Positions 6,824 to 14,099 of a stretch of 20,979 bases of DNA are shown piece by piece (position 1 is the first letter of the stretch; every line of letters starts with the position of its first letter). Source of the stretch: a virus; IMG/VR virus record IMGVR_UViG_3300027704_000204, positions 1-20,979 of that record; one strand, given 5' to 3'. The notes under the pieces are model-generated. The model was not told the origin of the DNA. It did not search any database and was given only the letters and a program-made list of their open reading frames with translations. Position numbers and translations under genes: made by a program.

Positions 6824-7078
6824 TTACTTTTTAGACTTAGCTCCTGAACATTTCCAACGCTTGCGCGATAAGTTGTTGGGAGTGTTCGGATCATTTTGTT
6901 TCTTCTTAGACAGTCTTTTTTTTATGCCTAGACTTCTGGCACAATAGCTATCACCCTTTGAAGTCCCTGCTCTAACTCTAGAGCCGCCATCCTTTGCCTT
7001 TCCTGCTTGACCATAGCTAACCTTCTTGCCACTAGCTGTGACTTTTACTTTAGCTTTACCTTTTCTGGGAGTTGCCAT
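6824..7078 (-). CDS. Lysine-rich small phage protein, 84 aa (DUF6321-like, tentative)
   Basis: An 84-aa very basic protein beginning MATPRKGKAKVKVTASGK and containing SYGQAGKAKDGG, GTSKGDSYCARS and NDPNTPNNLSRKRWKC. The two cysteines (in SYCARS and RWKCSG) are in conserved-looking surroundings. This arrangement is familiar from many marine phage genomes, and I believe it corresponds to DUF6321, but the family number is from memory. Function is unknown. An AGGG site lies seven bases before the ATG. It is the last gene of the late block, separated from its upstream neighbour by two bases, and ends one base from the opposing operon. Its composition fits DNA or RNA binding or virion-associated DNA condensation, which remains inference. 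Confidence 0.85.
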   Translation of the reverse strand: MATPRKGKAKVKVTASGKKVSYGQAGKAKDGGSRVRAGTSKGDSYCARSLGIKKRLSKKKQNDPNTPNNLSRKRWKCSGAKSKK

Positions 7079-7080
7079 AT

Positions 7081-7323
7081 CTAGACCCTATATGTTTTGG
7101 TTTTCTTTGCAATCTTTTTAGGCTGTGCGCTGTGTTGTTTGCCTGCCTTTGTGTCTTTCTTTTTCTTTGCTGTGGTTGCTGCATACTGAGCAGGTGTCAA
7201 AGCCTTGATAGCCTTCTTAGGCAGATAACGCTCTCCGGTTTTAGCACTAGGCTTTCCAGACTTTGTAGTCCAGTCTTGCCCTGTCCATTTCTTTAAAGAC
7301 TTCTGAGATTTTTTAAGAGCCAT
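7081..7323 (-). CDS. Lysine-rich small phage protein, 80 aa
   Basis: An 80-aa strongly basic protein beginning MALKKSQKSLKKWTGQ and containing SGKPSAKTGERYLPKKAI and ALTPAQYAATTAKKKKD. It has no cysteine, signal peptide or membrane segment. The pattern K-W-T-x-Q-x-W followed by TGERYLP recurs in small proteins of other marine phages as far as I recall, always annotated hypothetical. Its ATG shares one base with the preceding stop (TAATG), so translation is coupled. With its three neighbours it forms a run of four lysine-rich genes at the distal end of the late operon. Nucleic-acid binding is plausible from charge only. Confidence 0.85.
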   Translation of the reverse strand: MALKKSQKSLKKWTGQDWTTKSGKPSAKTGERYLPKKAIKALTPAQYAATTAKKKKDTKAGKQHSAQPKKIAKKTKTYRV

Positions 7324-7490
7324 TACTTCTTTGCCATTGCTTGAGCTTTCTTAGACAAGTCTTTAAAATGAAATAACTTTACACTCGTCTTAGTGTGTGA
7401 CTTGTTAGTGTGCAAAGTACCATCAGCCATTTTGTGGCTAGACCCTGTGTGTTCAGTTCCATCTCTCTTATAATGTTTAACACCTTTCAT
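7323..7490 (-). CDS. Basic histidine/lysine-rich small protein, 55 aa (short gene)
   Basis: A 55-codon frame below common length cut-offs. The product starts MKGVKHYKRDGTEHTG, contains SHKMADGTLHTNKSHTKT and ends LFHFKDLSKKAQAMAKK. Histidine and lysine are unusually frequent. A very strong SD, AGGAGGAGG (7497-7505), lies seven bases before the ATG, and the start overlaps the upstream stop as ATGA while its own TAA overlaps the next ATG as TAATG. These features make it a convincing real gene. I recognise no domain; the motif MADGTLH suggests a conserved short beta-turn element. It is one of four consecutive lysine-rich late genes. Confidence 0.88.
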   Translation of the reverse strand: MKGVKHYKRDGTEHTGSSHKMADGTLHTNKSHTKTSVKLFHFKDLSKKAQAMAKK

Positions 7491-7675
7491 TTGTAACCTC
7501 CTCCTGCTGCTTTGTATTGTTTGGCAAGCATCTGAGCTTTACGTGCGCTCCACTGCCCTGCTTTGCCACCACTTGTTCCTGCTTTGATTTTATTAAATAA
7601 TCTTTTACGCATAGCAGGCTTCGTGTAATTCCCTGCTTCGTTTACTTTTGATTTTGCTTTTTTCTTTTCTGCCAT
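7487..7675 (-). CDS. Conserved lysine-rich small phage protein, 62 aa
   Basis: A 62-aa product beginning MAEKKKAKSKVNEAGN and containing YTKPAMRKRLFNKIKAG and GQWSARKAQMLAKQYKA, ending AAGGGYK. This is a form I recall as very common in cyanophages and pelagiphages, always of unknown function. A longer frame extends to 7747, but the ATG at 7675 is preferred: it has GGAG seven bases upstream, it overlaps the previous stop as TAATG, and the extra residues would lie inside the neighbour's coding region. The codons for the terminal GGG also form the SD of the next gene. Strong positive charge suggests nucleic-acid contact, without direct proof. Confidence 0.88.
   Translation of the reverse strand: MAEKKKAKSKVNEAGNYTKPAMRKRLFNKIKAGTSGGKAGQWSARKAQMLAKQYKAAGGGYK
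7497..7505 (-). promoter_or_regulatory. Strong Shine-Dalgarno embedded in a conserved protein tail
   Basis: On the minus strand this reads AGGAGGAGG, seven bases upstream of the ATG at 7490. It lies wholly within the Ala-Gly-Gly-Gly codons ending the upstream 62-aa protein. It decides the start of the 55-aa gene. Confidence 0.85.
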
Positions 7676-8109
7676 TAGATAACTCCAAAAAATATAAAGG
7701 CTATGTACATTGTTAGTGGCAACACCACAAGACCGCCTGTTCCCCACAAGAGGATTGTCCAGAATAGTGTAATGTTCTTTGCTCTTCTGTGTTTACGCAT
7801 ACGTTCTTCTTTGTCCCTGTTTCTTTTGCACTCAGCCTGAAATTGTAGCCAGTCTTTGTACATGTCTGCGCGTCCCGCATAGATCATATATTCTTTGAGC
7901 CATTCTTCTTGCTCTTTGATCTTTTCAAGCTCCATAAAACATTGCAGTTCTTCTTTGCCTCCACCCTTCTGGGCTTTCTTAACGATGGCTGACTTGTTGT
8001 CAAAGTACTGCGTGGCTTGCGCCGACACATCGTATAGTTCTTTGCCGTTGGACAGTGCGCTTTTTATAATATTAAACGCAGCATTAGCTGCCGCTATCTC
8101 AGCAAGCAT
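7675..8109 (-). CDS. C-terminally membrane-anchored protein, 144 aa, next to the lysis genes
   Basis: A 144-aa protein with three parts. The N-terminal third is small-residue rich and helical (MLAEIAAANAAFNIIKSAL). A charged middle contains FMELEKIKEQEEWLKEYM and a basic stretch RMRKHRRAKN before the membrane. The last 33 residues, from NITLFWTILLW to the end, are almost wholly hydrophobic and could form one long or two short membrane spans. The ATG overlaps the holin stop as TAATG and has AGGG seven bases upstream. Placement immediately after endolysin and holin hints at a lysis accessory such as a spanin- or antiholin-like protein, but it lacks a lipobox or recognisable spanin features. I treat it as an unknown membrane protein. 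Confidence 0.85.
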   Translation of the reverse strand: MLAEIAAANAAFNIIKSALSNGKELYDVSAQATQYFDNKSAIVKKAQKGGGKEELQCFMELEKIKEQEEWLKEYMIYAGRADMYKDWLQFQAECKRNRDKEERMRKHRRAKNITLFWTILLWGTGGLVVLPLTMYIAFIFFGVI

Positions 8110-8486
8110 TACCTTTCCCTCTGAACGCCTTTGACCTTCTCTGCTGTACGCATGGCCCCAAGACCTAACATTCCCATAAGCACACTTGTAAGAAGTGAGC
8201 TATCAACGGGAGGTACAACAACCCAGATGCCAATAATAGGTGCTAAAATTGTAGAGTACATTAAAGCAAAGCCGCAAATCCACCCAATCGCAGGTCGCCA
8301 TCCGGCAACGAACAAACTTTTGTGAGCTGCTTCTGTGGCATTGACTGACAGTTGTCCCTTGGCAAGCTCCAAGGCATGCTTCTCAGACATCGTTGCTATC
8401 TCATGCGCTAGAGCATTGCGCTGATCTTTATCTTCTACAAATTTTCCAAGGATCCCTGTAATCGGCCCTATCAATTTATCTAACAT
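8109..8486 (-). CDS. Holin of the gene-transfer-agent three-TM type
   Basis: A 125-aa protein expected to permeabilise the inner membrane and release the endolysin. After an N-terminal charged helical part (MLDKLIGPITGILGKFVEDKDQRNALAHEI) come the characteristic segment SLFVAGWRPAIGWICGFALMYS and two further hydrophobic stretches, APIIGIWVVVPP and LLTSVLMGMLGLGAMRTAEK. This layout matches the GTA_holin_3TM family (PF11351), with the conserved GWRPAIGW signature. A longer frame to 8564 exists, but AAGGAG (8493-8498) lies six bases before the ATG at 8486 and the longer version would run into the peptidase gene, so 8486 is the start. The family is common in alphaproteobacterial gene transfer agents and their phages. 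Confidence 0.9.
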   Translation of the reverse strand: MLDKLIGPITGILGKFVEDKDQRNALAHEIATMSEKHALELAKGQLSVNATEAAHKSLFVAGWRPAIGWICGFALMYSTILAPIIGIWVVVPPVDSSLLTSVLMGMLGLGAMRTAEKVKGVQRER

Positions 8487-8492
8487 TTGTTT

Positions 8493-8498
8493 CTCCTT
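8493..8498 (-). promoter_or_regulatory. Ribosome binding site deciding the holin start
   Basis: AAGGAG on the minus strand overlaps the endolysin stop codon (TAAGGAG) and lies six bases upstream of the holin ATG at 8486. It argues against the longer frame that would start inside the endolysin gene. Confidence 0.8.
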
Positions 8499-8844
8499 AG
8501 TAGCACCAACACACTGGTGTAGTTGTGCGGGTATCAACATGCACAAAGGTCTTTGCAACGCCAACAGACATGCCTAGTGTTGCTGCGTGTTTAACAATTG
8601 CTAAACGCTCAACGCCTCCAGAGACTTTTATGTCAGCGGCAATCCCCTGTGCATGGGTTCCTGCTTTTGATTTTCGTTTCTCTATGCTGTGGTTCTTTGA
8701 CCTGAAGCCACTTGTAATAATAAACGGAAAGCCACAGGTTTCTCGTAGTTCGTCTAAACAATGTATAAACGCTTCTGACATTTCATTCTCGCCCGTTTCT
8801 TGGCAGTCAAAGTCTTCTAGCTTAAAGTATTTAAAGTTGCTCAT
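8497..8844 (-). CDS. M15-family peptidase endolysin
   Basis: A 115-aa single-domain zinc peptidase of the M15A type (PF08291-like), which cleaves peptidoglycan peptide cross-links. Motifs: TSGFRSKNHS (44-53); GTHAQGIAADI with zinc ligands His64 and Asp71; and VHVD with His102 and neighbouring Asp104. There is no signal peptide, so release should depend on the holin next door. The ATG at 8844 overlaps the upstream stop as TAATG. The C-terminus is short and aromatic/cysteine-containing (PVCWCY). The peptidase could be L-Ala-D-Glu or D-Ala-D-Ala specific; sequence alone does not settle this. Confidence 0.92.
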   Translation of the reverse strand: MSNFKYFKLEDFDCQETGENEMSEAFIHCLDELRETCGFPFIITSGFRSKNHSIEKRKSKAGTHAQGIAADIKVSGGVERLAIVKHAATLGMSVGVAKTFVHVDTRTTTPVCWCY

Positions 8845-11800
8845 TACGTCCGGTTCCTTTTCAATGTGTCTAGTACTTTACCGCCACAGTGTTTTTGTAG
8901 CCGCTCTTCTCCTTTAGCTATCTTCTTTATCAGAACAGATGACATTTTAATTCCGCGTTTGTTTGGCACAGTAGATACTGTAAAGCCGTCACCTAAAGTC
9001 TCTTGTATGTAATCTCTGAGTTCAGCTTTACTAAACCCCTTTTGAAACTTACCGCCTTCAAGACTTCTAGACGAGTTAGACTCTTCGGCTGCTTTAAAGT
9101 TTTTGCTTTTCATTCTCGCTTTAATAGCTGCAATGTCCCACGCATGAACAACAGCTTGGCCCCCGTCTTTTAAACTCTTTCCAATTGTTAGTACAGCATC
9201 ATCCCTAATGTCTCGCGGCAACACATTAAGCACGTTAGTAGAAATAAGTCTGCCAAACCTCCCTTCAGGAATAAGCGTAGGATCAATATAACTAGGCTTG
9301 AATCCTTTTTGTGGAAACGGCTCAAAAGTTTCGTCTGCGTTTATAGCTCTTGCATTTTTTCCAAGCCCTGCTCCGTAGTCAAGCGTAAGCCCCTCTGCTC
9401 CTTGCTCGTCTAAATACTCACTAGCTTTTCTAGCTGTGCTTGTAGTGTTTGATCTTTGAGTTTCTGATGAGTCGCTGTTATTAGCAATACGCCTAGCTTT
9501 TCTTTGGACGGCTGTTTCAATTGCTTCTTCTACTGGGAGCGCTTTTAAAAGTAAAGAGCCTAGACCTTTTTTAACCCTTCCACCCGCTGCCATGTTCATA
9601 GCCCTTAAAGGATCATCCGCATCCATGTAAGCCGCTCCTGCCTCTTCGTTGTACGGCAGTCCTGTAAGCTTATTGATACGCTCATCAGGTTCCGTAGGCG
9701 CGTTAGCAACAGGCTTAGATATCTCACCACCCGTAGCTTTTTTAACTGCCGGAGGATTTAAAAACGAGGTATCAAACTCAGGATCTATTTCTAATTTTCT
9801 TTGGTTTTTATCTGGAGGAGTAAATGAATAGCCTTCAGGATTAAATAAAGATAAAGTTTGCATTTCTTTAAAAGCTCTAAACTGCAACACTTCAGCTTCG
9901 TCCATTTGCCGAATCATTTTACTTTGATCTTCTCCAGACTGTGTTAAAAGAGCAGCCCTTCTGTGCCTTGTTGGATCAGTAGAATATAGTAGCGGTATAA
10001 ATTGCCCGTTTAAAATTGTATCTGCTTTATTTAGAGGAATACCCACCTCAACTAAAAGATCAAGAGCTTTTGCTCTTCCAAACAATCTTGAATAAGCTGA
10101 ACCTTTAACCCAAAGCTCTTGCTGATATTGATACTCAACGGAATTAGTTTTAAAATAGTCTACTATCATATCTTCACTTGTAGTTTCTAGATTAACTCCA
10201 TCCATTCTGTTTTGCCTGTTTTGTAGCCTATAGTCTCTTGCTGCCCATTTAAGGTAGTCATCTGCACGGTAAAGATCTTTTTTAATTCCAAACTGTTCCA
10301 TCTTTGCGTATTCTATATTTCTAAAACGCCCTTCCCACTTGTCTGGCTTTTCTTGAATAGCGTCCGACAACTTCATTGCGTTCTTAACAGTCCCGGGAAT
10401 TAAAGGTTTTAAAGCTTCAGTAATAACAGTTGAAAAGTTATCAACGCCACTAGCTTTGTCAGGAAACAACAACACACCGTTAAAATCTTCACCGTCTTCA
10501 GAAAGAGAAGCAGCAGCCATCCGTATCCACGGCTCTAAAACCATAGACTCTGCTGTAAATGGATCTGTTAACGCTTTAATACCTGCACCCAAAGCACCAA
10601 GTAGCATGCTATCTAATTCTTCGCCTCTCAAGTTACCGTTTTTAATCCGATCATAAAAAGCCAAAGCGGGTTCTTTGAGATAGTAATAAGAGTTTAAGTA
10701 CTCTGTATTTGTAGTGTAGTAATCACCGTTTTCATCTTGAGAATAAATTAAATCGTGACCCGAACTGTACTCGCCTGATTTTAATATTCTGCGGTCTTCT
10801 ACTTCTTGATCGCTCATGTTAAATGTTTTGTGAGACATTTCTGCAAGCATGCCGTATCCTACATTGGCTGTAACAAAACCAAGTAGCCGTGCTTGTCCTC
10901 TTCGTTTTATAACAGAGTTTGTAGAGTTTATTTCTTTAGCTGACTGCTTAACAATATGAAAACTTGTACGCAATACTTCGGCAGGAAAAGAAATAAAGTT
11001 ACCTAAAGGTAAGTTACGAAGCTGTTTAATTCCCATTGGGATAGCTTCATAGTTAGGAAGTGTATTTTTTACAATTGAAGCTGCGCGTTGTTTTAATAAA
11101 CTTTCAGACGCATCTGGAAAAGCCAGACGTAAGGTGTCTATTTCGTTTTCAAAAGAAATTATTTTAGCAAAGTCATCTGTGCCTGAATAAATGTCCCGTG
11201 GTTTAGTAAATATTGTTTTTGCGCCTTTTACTGTCCTAGACTGTCCCGCACCTATATCTCTAGCTATGCTAGTAGAGCCTTTAAAACCTGTGCTTATCAT
11301 CTCACGGAATTGATTTACGTTTACACTTGTACCAACCACGCCAAGGCTTTGCATCTCTGAGTAGTACGCAGAAAGGGCTTTTTCATCTACTGTATATAAG
11401 CCTGTCTTACGTCCAACTCCTGATCTTACTCCAAATATTTTATCTTCTAAAACACTGGCAGATTTTAAAGATCCTTTAAGTCCAAGACCCACATGACCGT
11501 TGGCAACAAGAAACGAAGCGCCCCCAATAGCGTTACGCGCTTGTGTAGACACGTTGTAAACTGTTTGCATAGACTGAGACAAACCTTTAGCTCCTACATA
11601 AAATCTCCAACCGTCTGCAAGAAGAGTGTCGCTGTCCGTTAAGGTTGCGTATGATGATTCTTTATTTAAAATAGCACGTTCTATTTCAGGAGTAGTCCAC
11701 TTAGAGTCTAGTATAGAATTAGTTCCTTTAATCTGGACAGTTAAGCCACGCGCTACGTTTTCTTTGCCTTGAACATATCCCTTGGCTCCTTTGGATAGTT

Positions 11801-14099
11801 GATTGATGACGTTATAATATTGTTGCATTTCAGAAACGCGAGTAAGCTTGGCAAGAGAAAGAACAATCTTCTCAGAAGGGTTTGTAATTTCACCAAGCAG
11901 TGCGCGTATTTCAGGATCAATATCTTTCTTCTTTTTTAAGCTTGCCACTCTGTTTATTTGAGCTACATAATCTATCATTTCATCATCGTTTTTAAGAAGT
12001 TTTTTAACTTCTCTTTCAGCTTGTTTAAGAGCTTGCTTTGGAGATATAACTATACCGTCAACTTCCGCTTTCGCTTGTATCTTATCAATAAAGTATTTTA
12101 TAGCATTTTTCTTTACAGCTTTGGTGGGCTTGTATCCTGCATCTTCATAAGCGCGGTACGTTCTTCGTACATATTTTCCAAGGTTTTCAGTTATTACTTC
12201 TTTAGCTTCGTCACTAAAACCGTCCATATTTAAAATACGTTGTGACAACCCGTCTTGAAGTCTTCTAAATTCTAAAACTTGCTCTGCTACGTCTTCAGGA
12301 ACTTTATATTCTTTAGACATAGCACTGGCTTGTTGGTCTACATCGAGCTTTAATATTGCATTAACATCTGTTTCCAACAAGTTAAAAACTTTATTACTAA
12401 TATTTGGATCATCTGCTGCGCTAATTATTGCGCGGTCTAATTGTTCTGCAACAAACTGAGCATCATTAACAAGTGCTTTCTGTGTAAACTTAGCGTTGTT
12501 TGCTGCGTGAAACATTAGAGGCGTAGAGTAGCCACGACTTTGAAACCATTTTTGATTCATTCTAAATAAGAAAGAATCTCGTTGTCGTTCTACTTGCGCT
12601 AAACCTTCAGGGGTTTCTTTAATTAATGTAAGCTGAGAAGGATCTTGCATCATTCTTATTTGTTTTTCGTCTTCTAAAGCTTTTAGTAATATAGTTTCTT
12701 GTTCTAGTTTAGTCATCTGAGAAGGATCTTTGCCTACCATATATCGAGCAATAGTAGGAGATTTTATAAGACCTGTAAAAATACCAGATACTACTAAGCC
12801 TTCAACAGAAAGTTTTAGACGTTTTTCAAGTTCTGAATCAGTTGTTTCTGAAGACAAAAACGAACTTATATCTCTAAGCATTTCTATTTTACCGCCCGCG
12901 CCTTCAGGTATTGCTTCTTCAAGTGCATTAAACATACTATCATCTGGATCAAAATACACCTGTGTTACTAGTTCAGCGCCTGCTAAAAATGAAAGACCTT
13001 TAACAAGGTTTGGATTTGTTACATTTTTAGTAGTTATATACTTACCTGCATTCTGAGTAGCTACAACCGTAGTACGCGCCCAGTTAGCCGATATAGGAGC
13101 AATTGTTGGAACAAACCGCGATCCTAAAAATGCAAGCTCTGTAGCCGCAGAAGCTTTATTTATAGAAAATGCAACCGCACCCATTTCTAAAGCCATTCCT
13201 GCTTTAGTGGTTGCAAACTGCATACGACCAGTGTCTTGATTAACTATAGCAGGGTTGTTTTTCCAATCGCCCAATACAAAAGCAGCCGGAGTTGTTTCAA
13301 TTGCTTTTTCTGTTAAGATATTTACAAAGTCTTCGCGGTCTTTAGGCGAAGCGTCTGACAAGTCTATATCTGTTAAAGCTTTTAAAAACCCACTAGCTGC
13401 TAAATCTACTGCGCCTCTTACAACTTTAATAGACGTTTTTTGAATATCAACGCCAAAGTTTTCTAAATCTACAACACCTTGCTTTGTAGATTTAAGATAC
13501 TCGCTACGTTTAATTCTTCTTGGCATGTTGCCACGATATACAATCATGTATCCAGTATCATCGTCTTCGTCTTCTATCTCTAGTTCTGTTTCTGTTTCTG
13601 TTATTGGTTTAGACATTAAAGCATTTACTTCTTCATCTATTCCTTTGTATCCTGTGCGTAACGGCCCAAACTGTTTCTTAACTGGAGTTTTAATAGGCCG
13701 ACCATTTTCATCAAGAGATCCTTTATAAATTCTTTTTTCTACTTGCTTAACTGGCGTTTTAATAGGACGGCCATTTTCATCAAGAGATCCTTTATAAATC
13801 TTTTTTTCTGTTTGTTGAACAGGCTCTTCAACCTCTTCAACTTTCCTAGCGGCTCCTTCAGAAAACGTTTGAACAACGGGACTGACTACTTCCGTTGCTG
13901 TTTCTTCAGACTCAGCAGGTAATGCTTGTACGTTATACTCAGGCATTAAACTTCCAAGATACTGCTCAACCGCAAGATCATTACGAGAAGCCAGAATTGC
14001 ATCTCCATAATCTTTGGGCAAAAGAATTCCAGAGGTAACAGCTTTTTTTACTTTATTTAAGAGAGTTTCAGTAAAATCAATATTCATAGCTGTACTCAT
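8844..14099 (-). CDS. Giant internal/ejected virion protein with C-terminal methyltransferase-like domain (1751 aa)
   Basis: Very large late protein, expected to be a virion component ejected with the genome, like T7 gp15/gp16. The frame extends to a TTG at 14111, but ATG at 14099 overlaps the upstream stop as ATGA and is preferred; ATG at 14087 is also possible. Parts: a low-complexity acidic N-terminus with two 23-residue repeats (96-141); a long helical body; a stretch about 840-1060, including VSTQARNAIGG and GNFISFPAEVLRTSF, that recalls the LPD38 region of large polyvalent phage proteins (tentative); a glycine-containing segment NKLTGLPYNEEAG and AAGGRVKKGLG; and a C-terminal domain, about 1545-1720, with LDYGAGLGKNARAI (SAM motif I, Asp1574), STNVLNVLP (motif IV position, Asn1622) and SLKDGGQAVVHAWD (post-motif strand). 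That pattern fits a class I SAM-dependent methyltransferase fold. Catalytic competence and substrate are unknown. Virion role is inferred from position. Confidence 0.85.
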   Translation of the reverse strand: MSTAMNIDFTETLLNKVKKAVTSGILLPKDYGDAILASRNDLAVEQYLGSLMPEYNVQALPAESEETATEVVSPVVQTFSEGAARKVEEVEEPVQQTEKKIYKGSLDENGRPIKTPVKQVEKRIYKGSLDENGRPIKTPVKKQFGPLRTGYKGIDEEVNALMSKPITETETELEIEDEDDDTGYMIVYRGNMPRRIKRSEYLKSTKQGVVDLENFGVDIQKTSIKVVRGAVDLAASGFLKALTDIDLSDASPKDREDFVNILTEKAIETTPAAFVLGDWKNNPAIVNQDTGRMQFATTKAGMALEMGAVAFSINKASAATELAFLGSRFVPTIAPISANWARTTVVATQNAGKYITTKNVTNPNLVKGLSFLAGAELVTQVYFDPDDSMFNALEEAIPEGAGGKIEMLRDISSFLSSETTDSELEKRLKLSVEGLVVSGIFTGLIKSPTIARYMVGKDPSQMTKLEQETILLKALEDEKQIRMMQDPSQLTLIKETPEGLAQVERQRDSFLFRMNQKWFQSRGYSTPLMFHAANNAKFTQKALVNDAQFVAEQLDRAIISAADDPNISNKVFNLLETDVNAILKLDVDQQASAMSKEYKVPEDVAEQVLEFRRLQDGLSQRILNMDGFSDEAKEVITENLGKYVRRTYRAYEDAGYKPTKAVKKNAIKYFIDKIQAKAEVDGIVISPKQALKQAEREVKKLLKNDDEMIDYVAQINRVASLKKKKDIDPEIRALLGEITNPSEKIVLSLAKLTRVSEMQQYYNVINQLSKGAKGYVQGKENVARGLTVQIKGTNSILDSKWTTPEIERAILNKESSYATLTDSDTLLADGWRFYVGAKGLSQSMQTVYNVSTQARNAIGGASFLVANGHVGLGLKGSLKSASVLEDKIFGVRSGVGRKTGLYTVDEKALSAYYSEMQSLGVVGTSVNVNQFREMISTGFKGSTSIARDIGAGQSRTVKGAKTIFTKPRDIYSGTDDFAKIISFENEIDTLRLAFPDASESLLKQRAASIVKNTLPNYEAIPMGIKQLRNLPLGNFISFPAEVLRTSFHIVKQSAKEINSTNSVIKRRGQARLLGFVTANVGYGMLAEMSHKTFNMSDQEVEDRRILKSGEYSSGHDLIYSQDENGDYYTTNTEYLNSYYYLKEPALAFYDRIKNGNLRGEELDSMLLGALGAGIKALTDPFTAESMVLEPWIRMAAASLSEDGEDFNGVLLFPDKASGVDNFSTVITEALKPLIPGTVKNAMKLSDAIQEKPDKWEGRFRNIEYAKMEQFGIKKDLYRADDYLKWAARDYRLQNRQNRMDGVNLETTSEDMIVDYFKTNSVEYQYQQELWVKGSAYSRLFGRAKALDLLVEVGIPLNKADTILNGQFIPLLYSTDPTRHRRAALLTQSGEDQSKMIRQMDEAEVLQFRAFKEMQTLSLFNPEGYSFTPPDKNQRKLEIDPEFDTSFLNPPAVKKATGGEISKPVANAPTEPDERINKLTGLPYNEEAGAAYMDADDPLRAMNMAAGGRVKKGLGSLLLKALPVEEAIETAVQRKARRIANNSDSSETQRSNTTSTARKASEYLDEQGAEGLTLDYGAGLGKNARAINADETFEPFPQKGFKPSYIDPTLIPEGRFGRLISTNVLNVLPRDIRDDAVLTIGKSLKDGGQAVVHAWDIAAIKARMKSKNFKAAEESNSSRSLEGGKFQKGFSKAELRDYIQETLGDGFTVSTVPNKRGIKMSSVLIKKIAKGEERLQKHCGGKVLDTLKRNRT
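13677..13814 (-). repeat. Two-copy 69-bp in-frame tandem repeat in the giant virion gene
   Basis: Copies at 13746-13814 and 13677-13745 are nearly identical with period 69 bases (23 codons). Each encodes the core IYKGSLDENGRPIKTPVK, followed by QVE in the first copy and KQF in the second. Most differences are at third codon positions. The repeat lies in a flexible acidic N-terminal region and looks like a recent in-frame duplication. Confidence 0.9.

Noticed and set aside
7676-7747. N-terminal extension of the 62-aa protein to 7747
   Set aside because: The extra residues overlap the upstream membrane gene, whereas ATG at 7675 has GGAG and a TAATG coupling junction.
13677-13814. Possible CRISPR-like repeat
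   Set aside because: Only two directly adjacent copies, period 69 with no spacers, and in frame within a coding gene.
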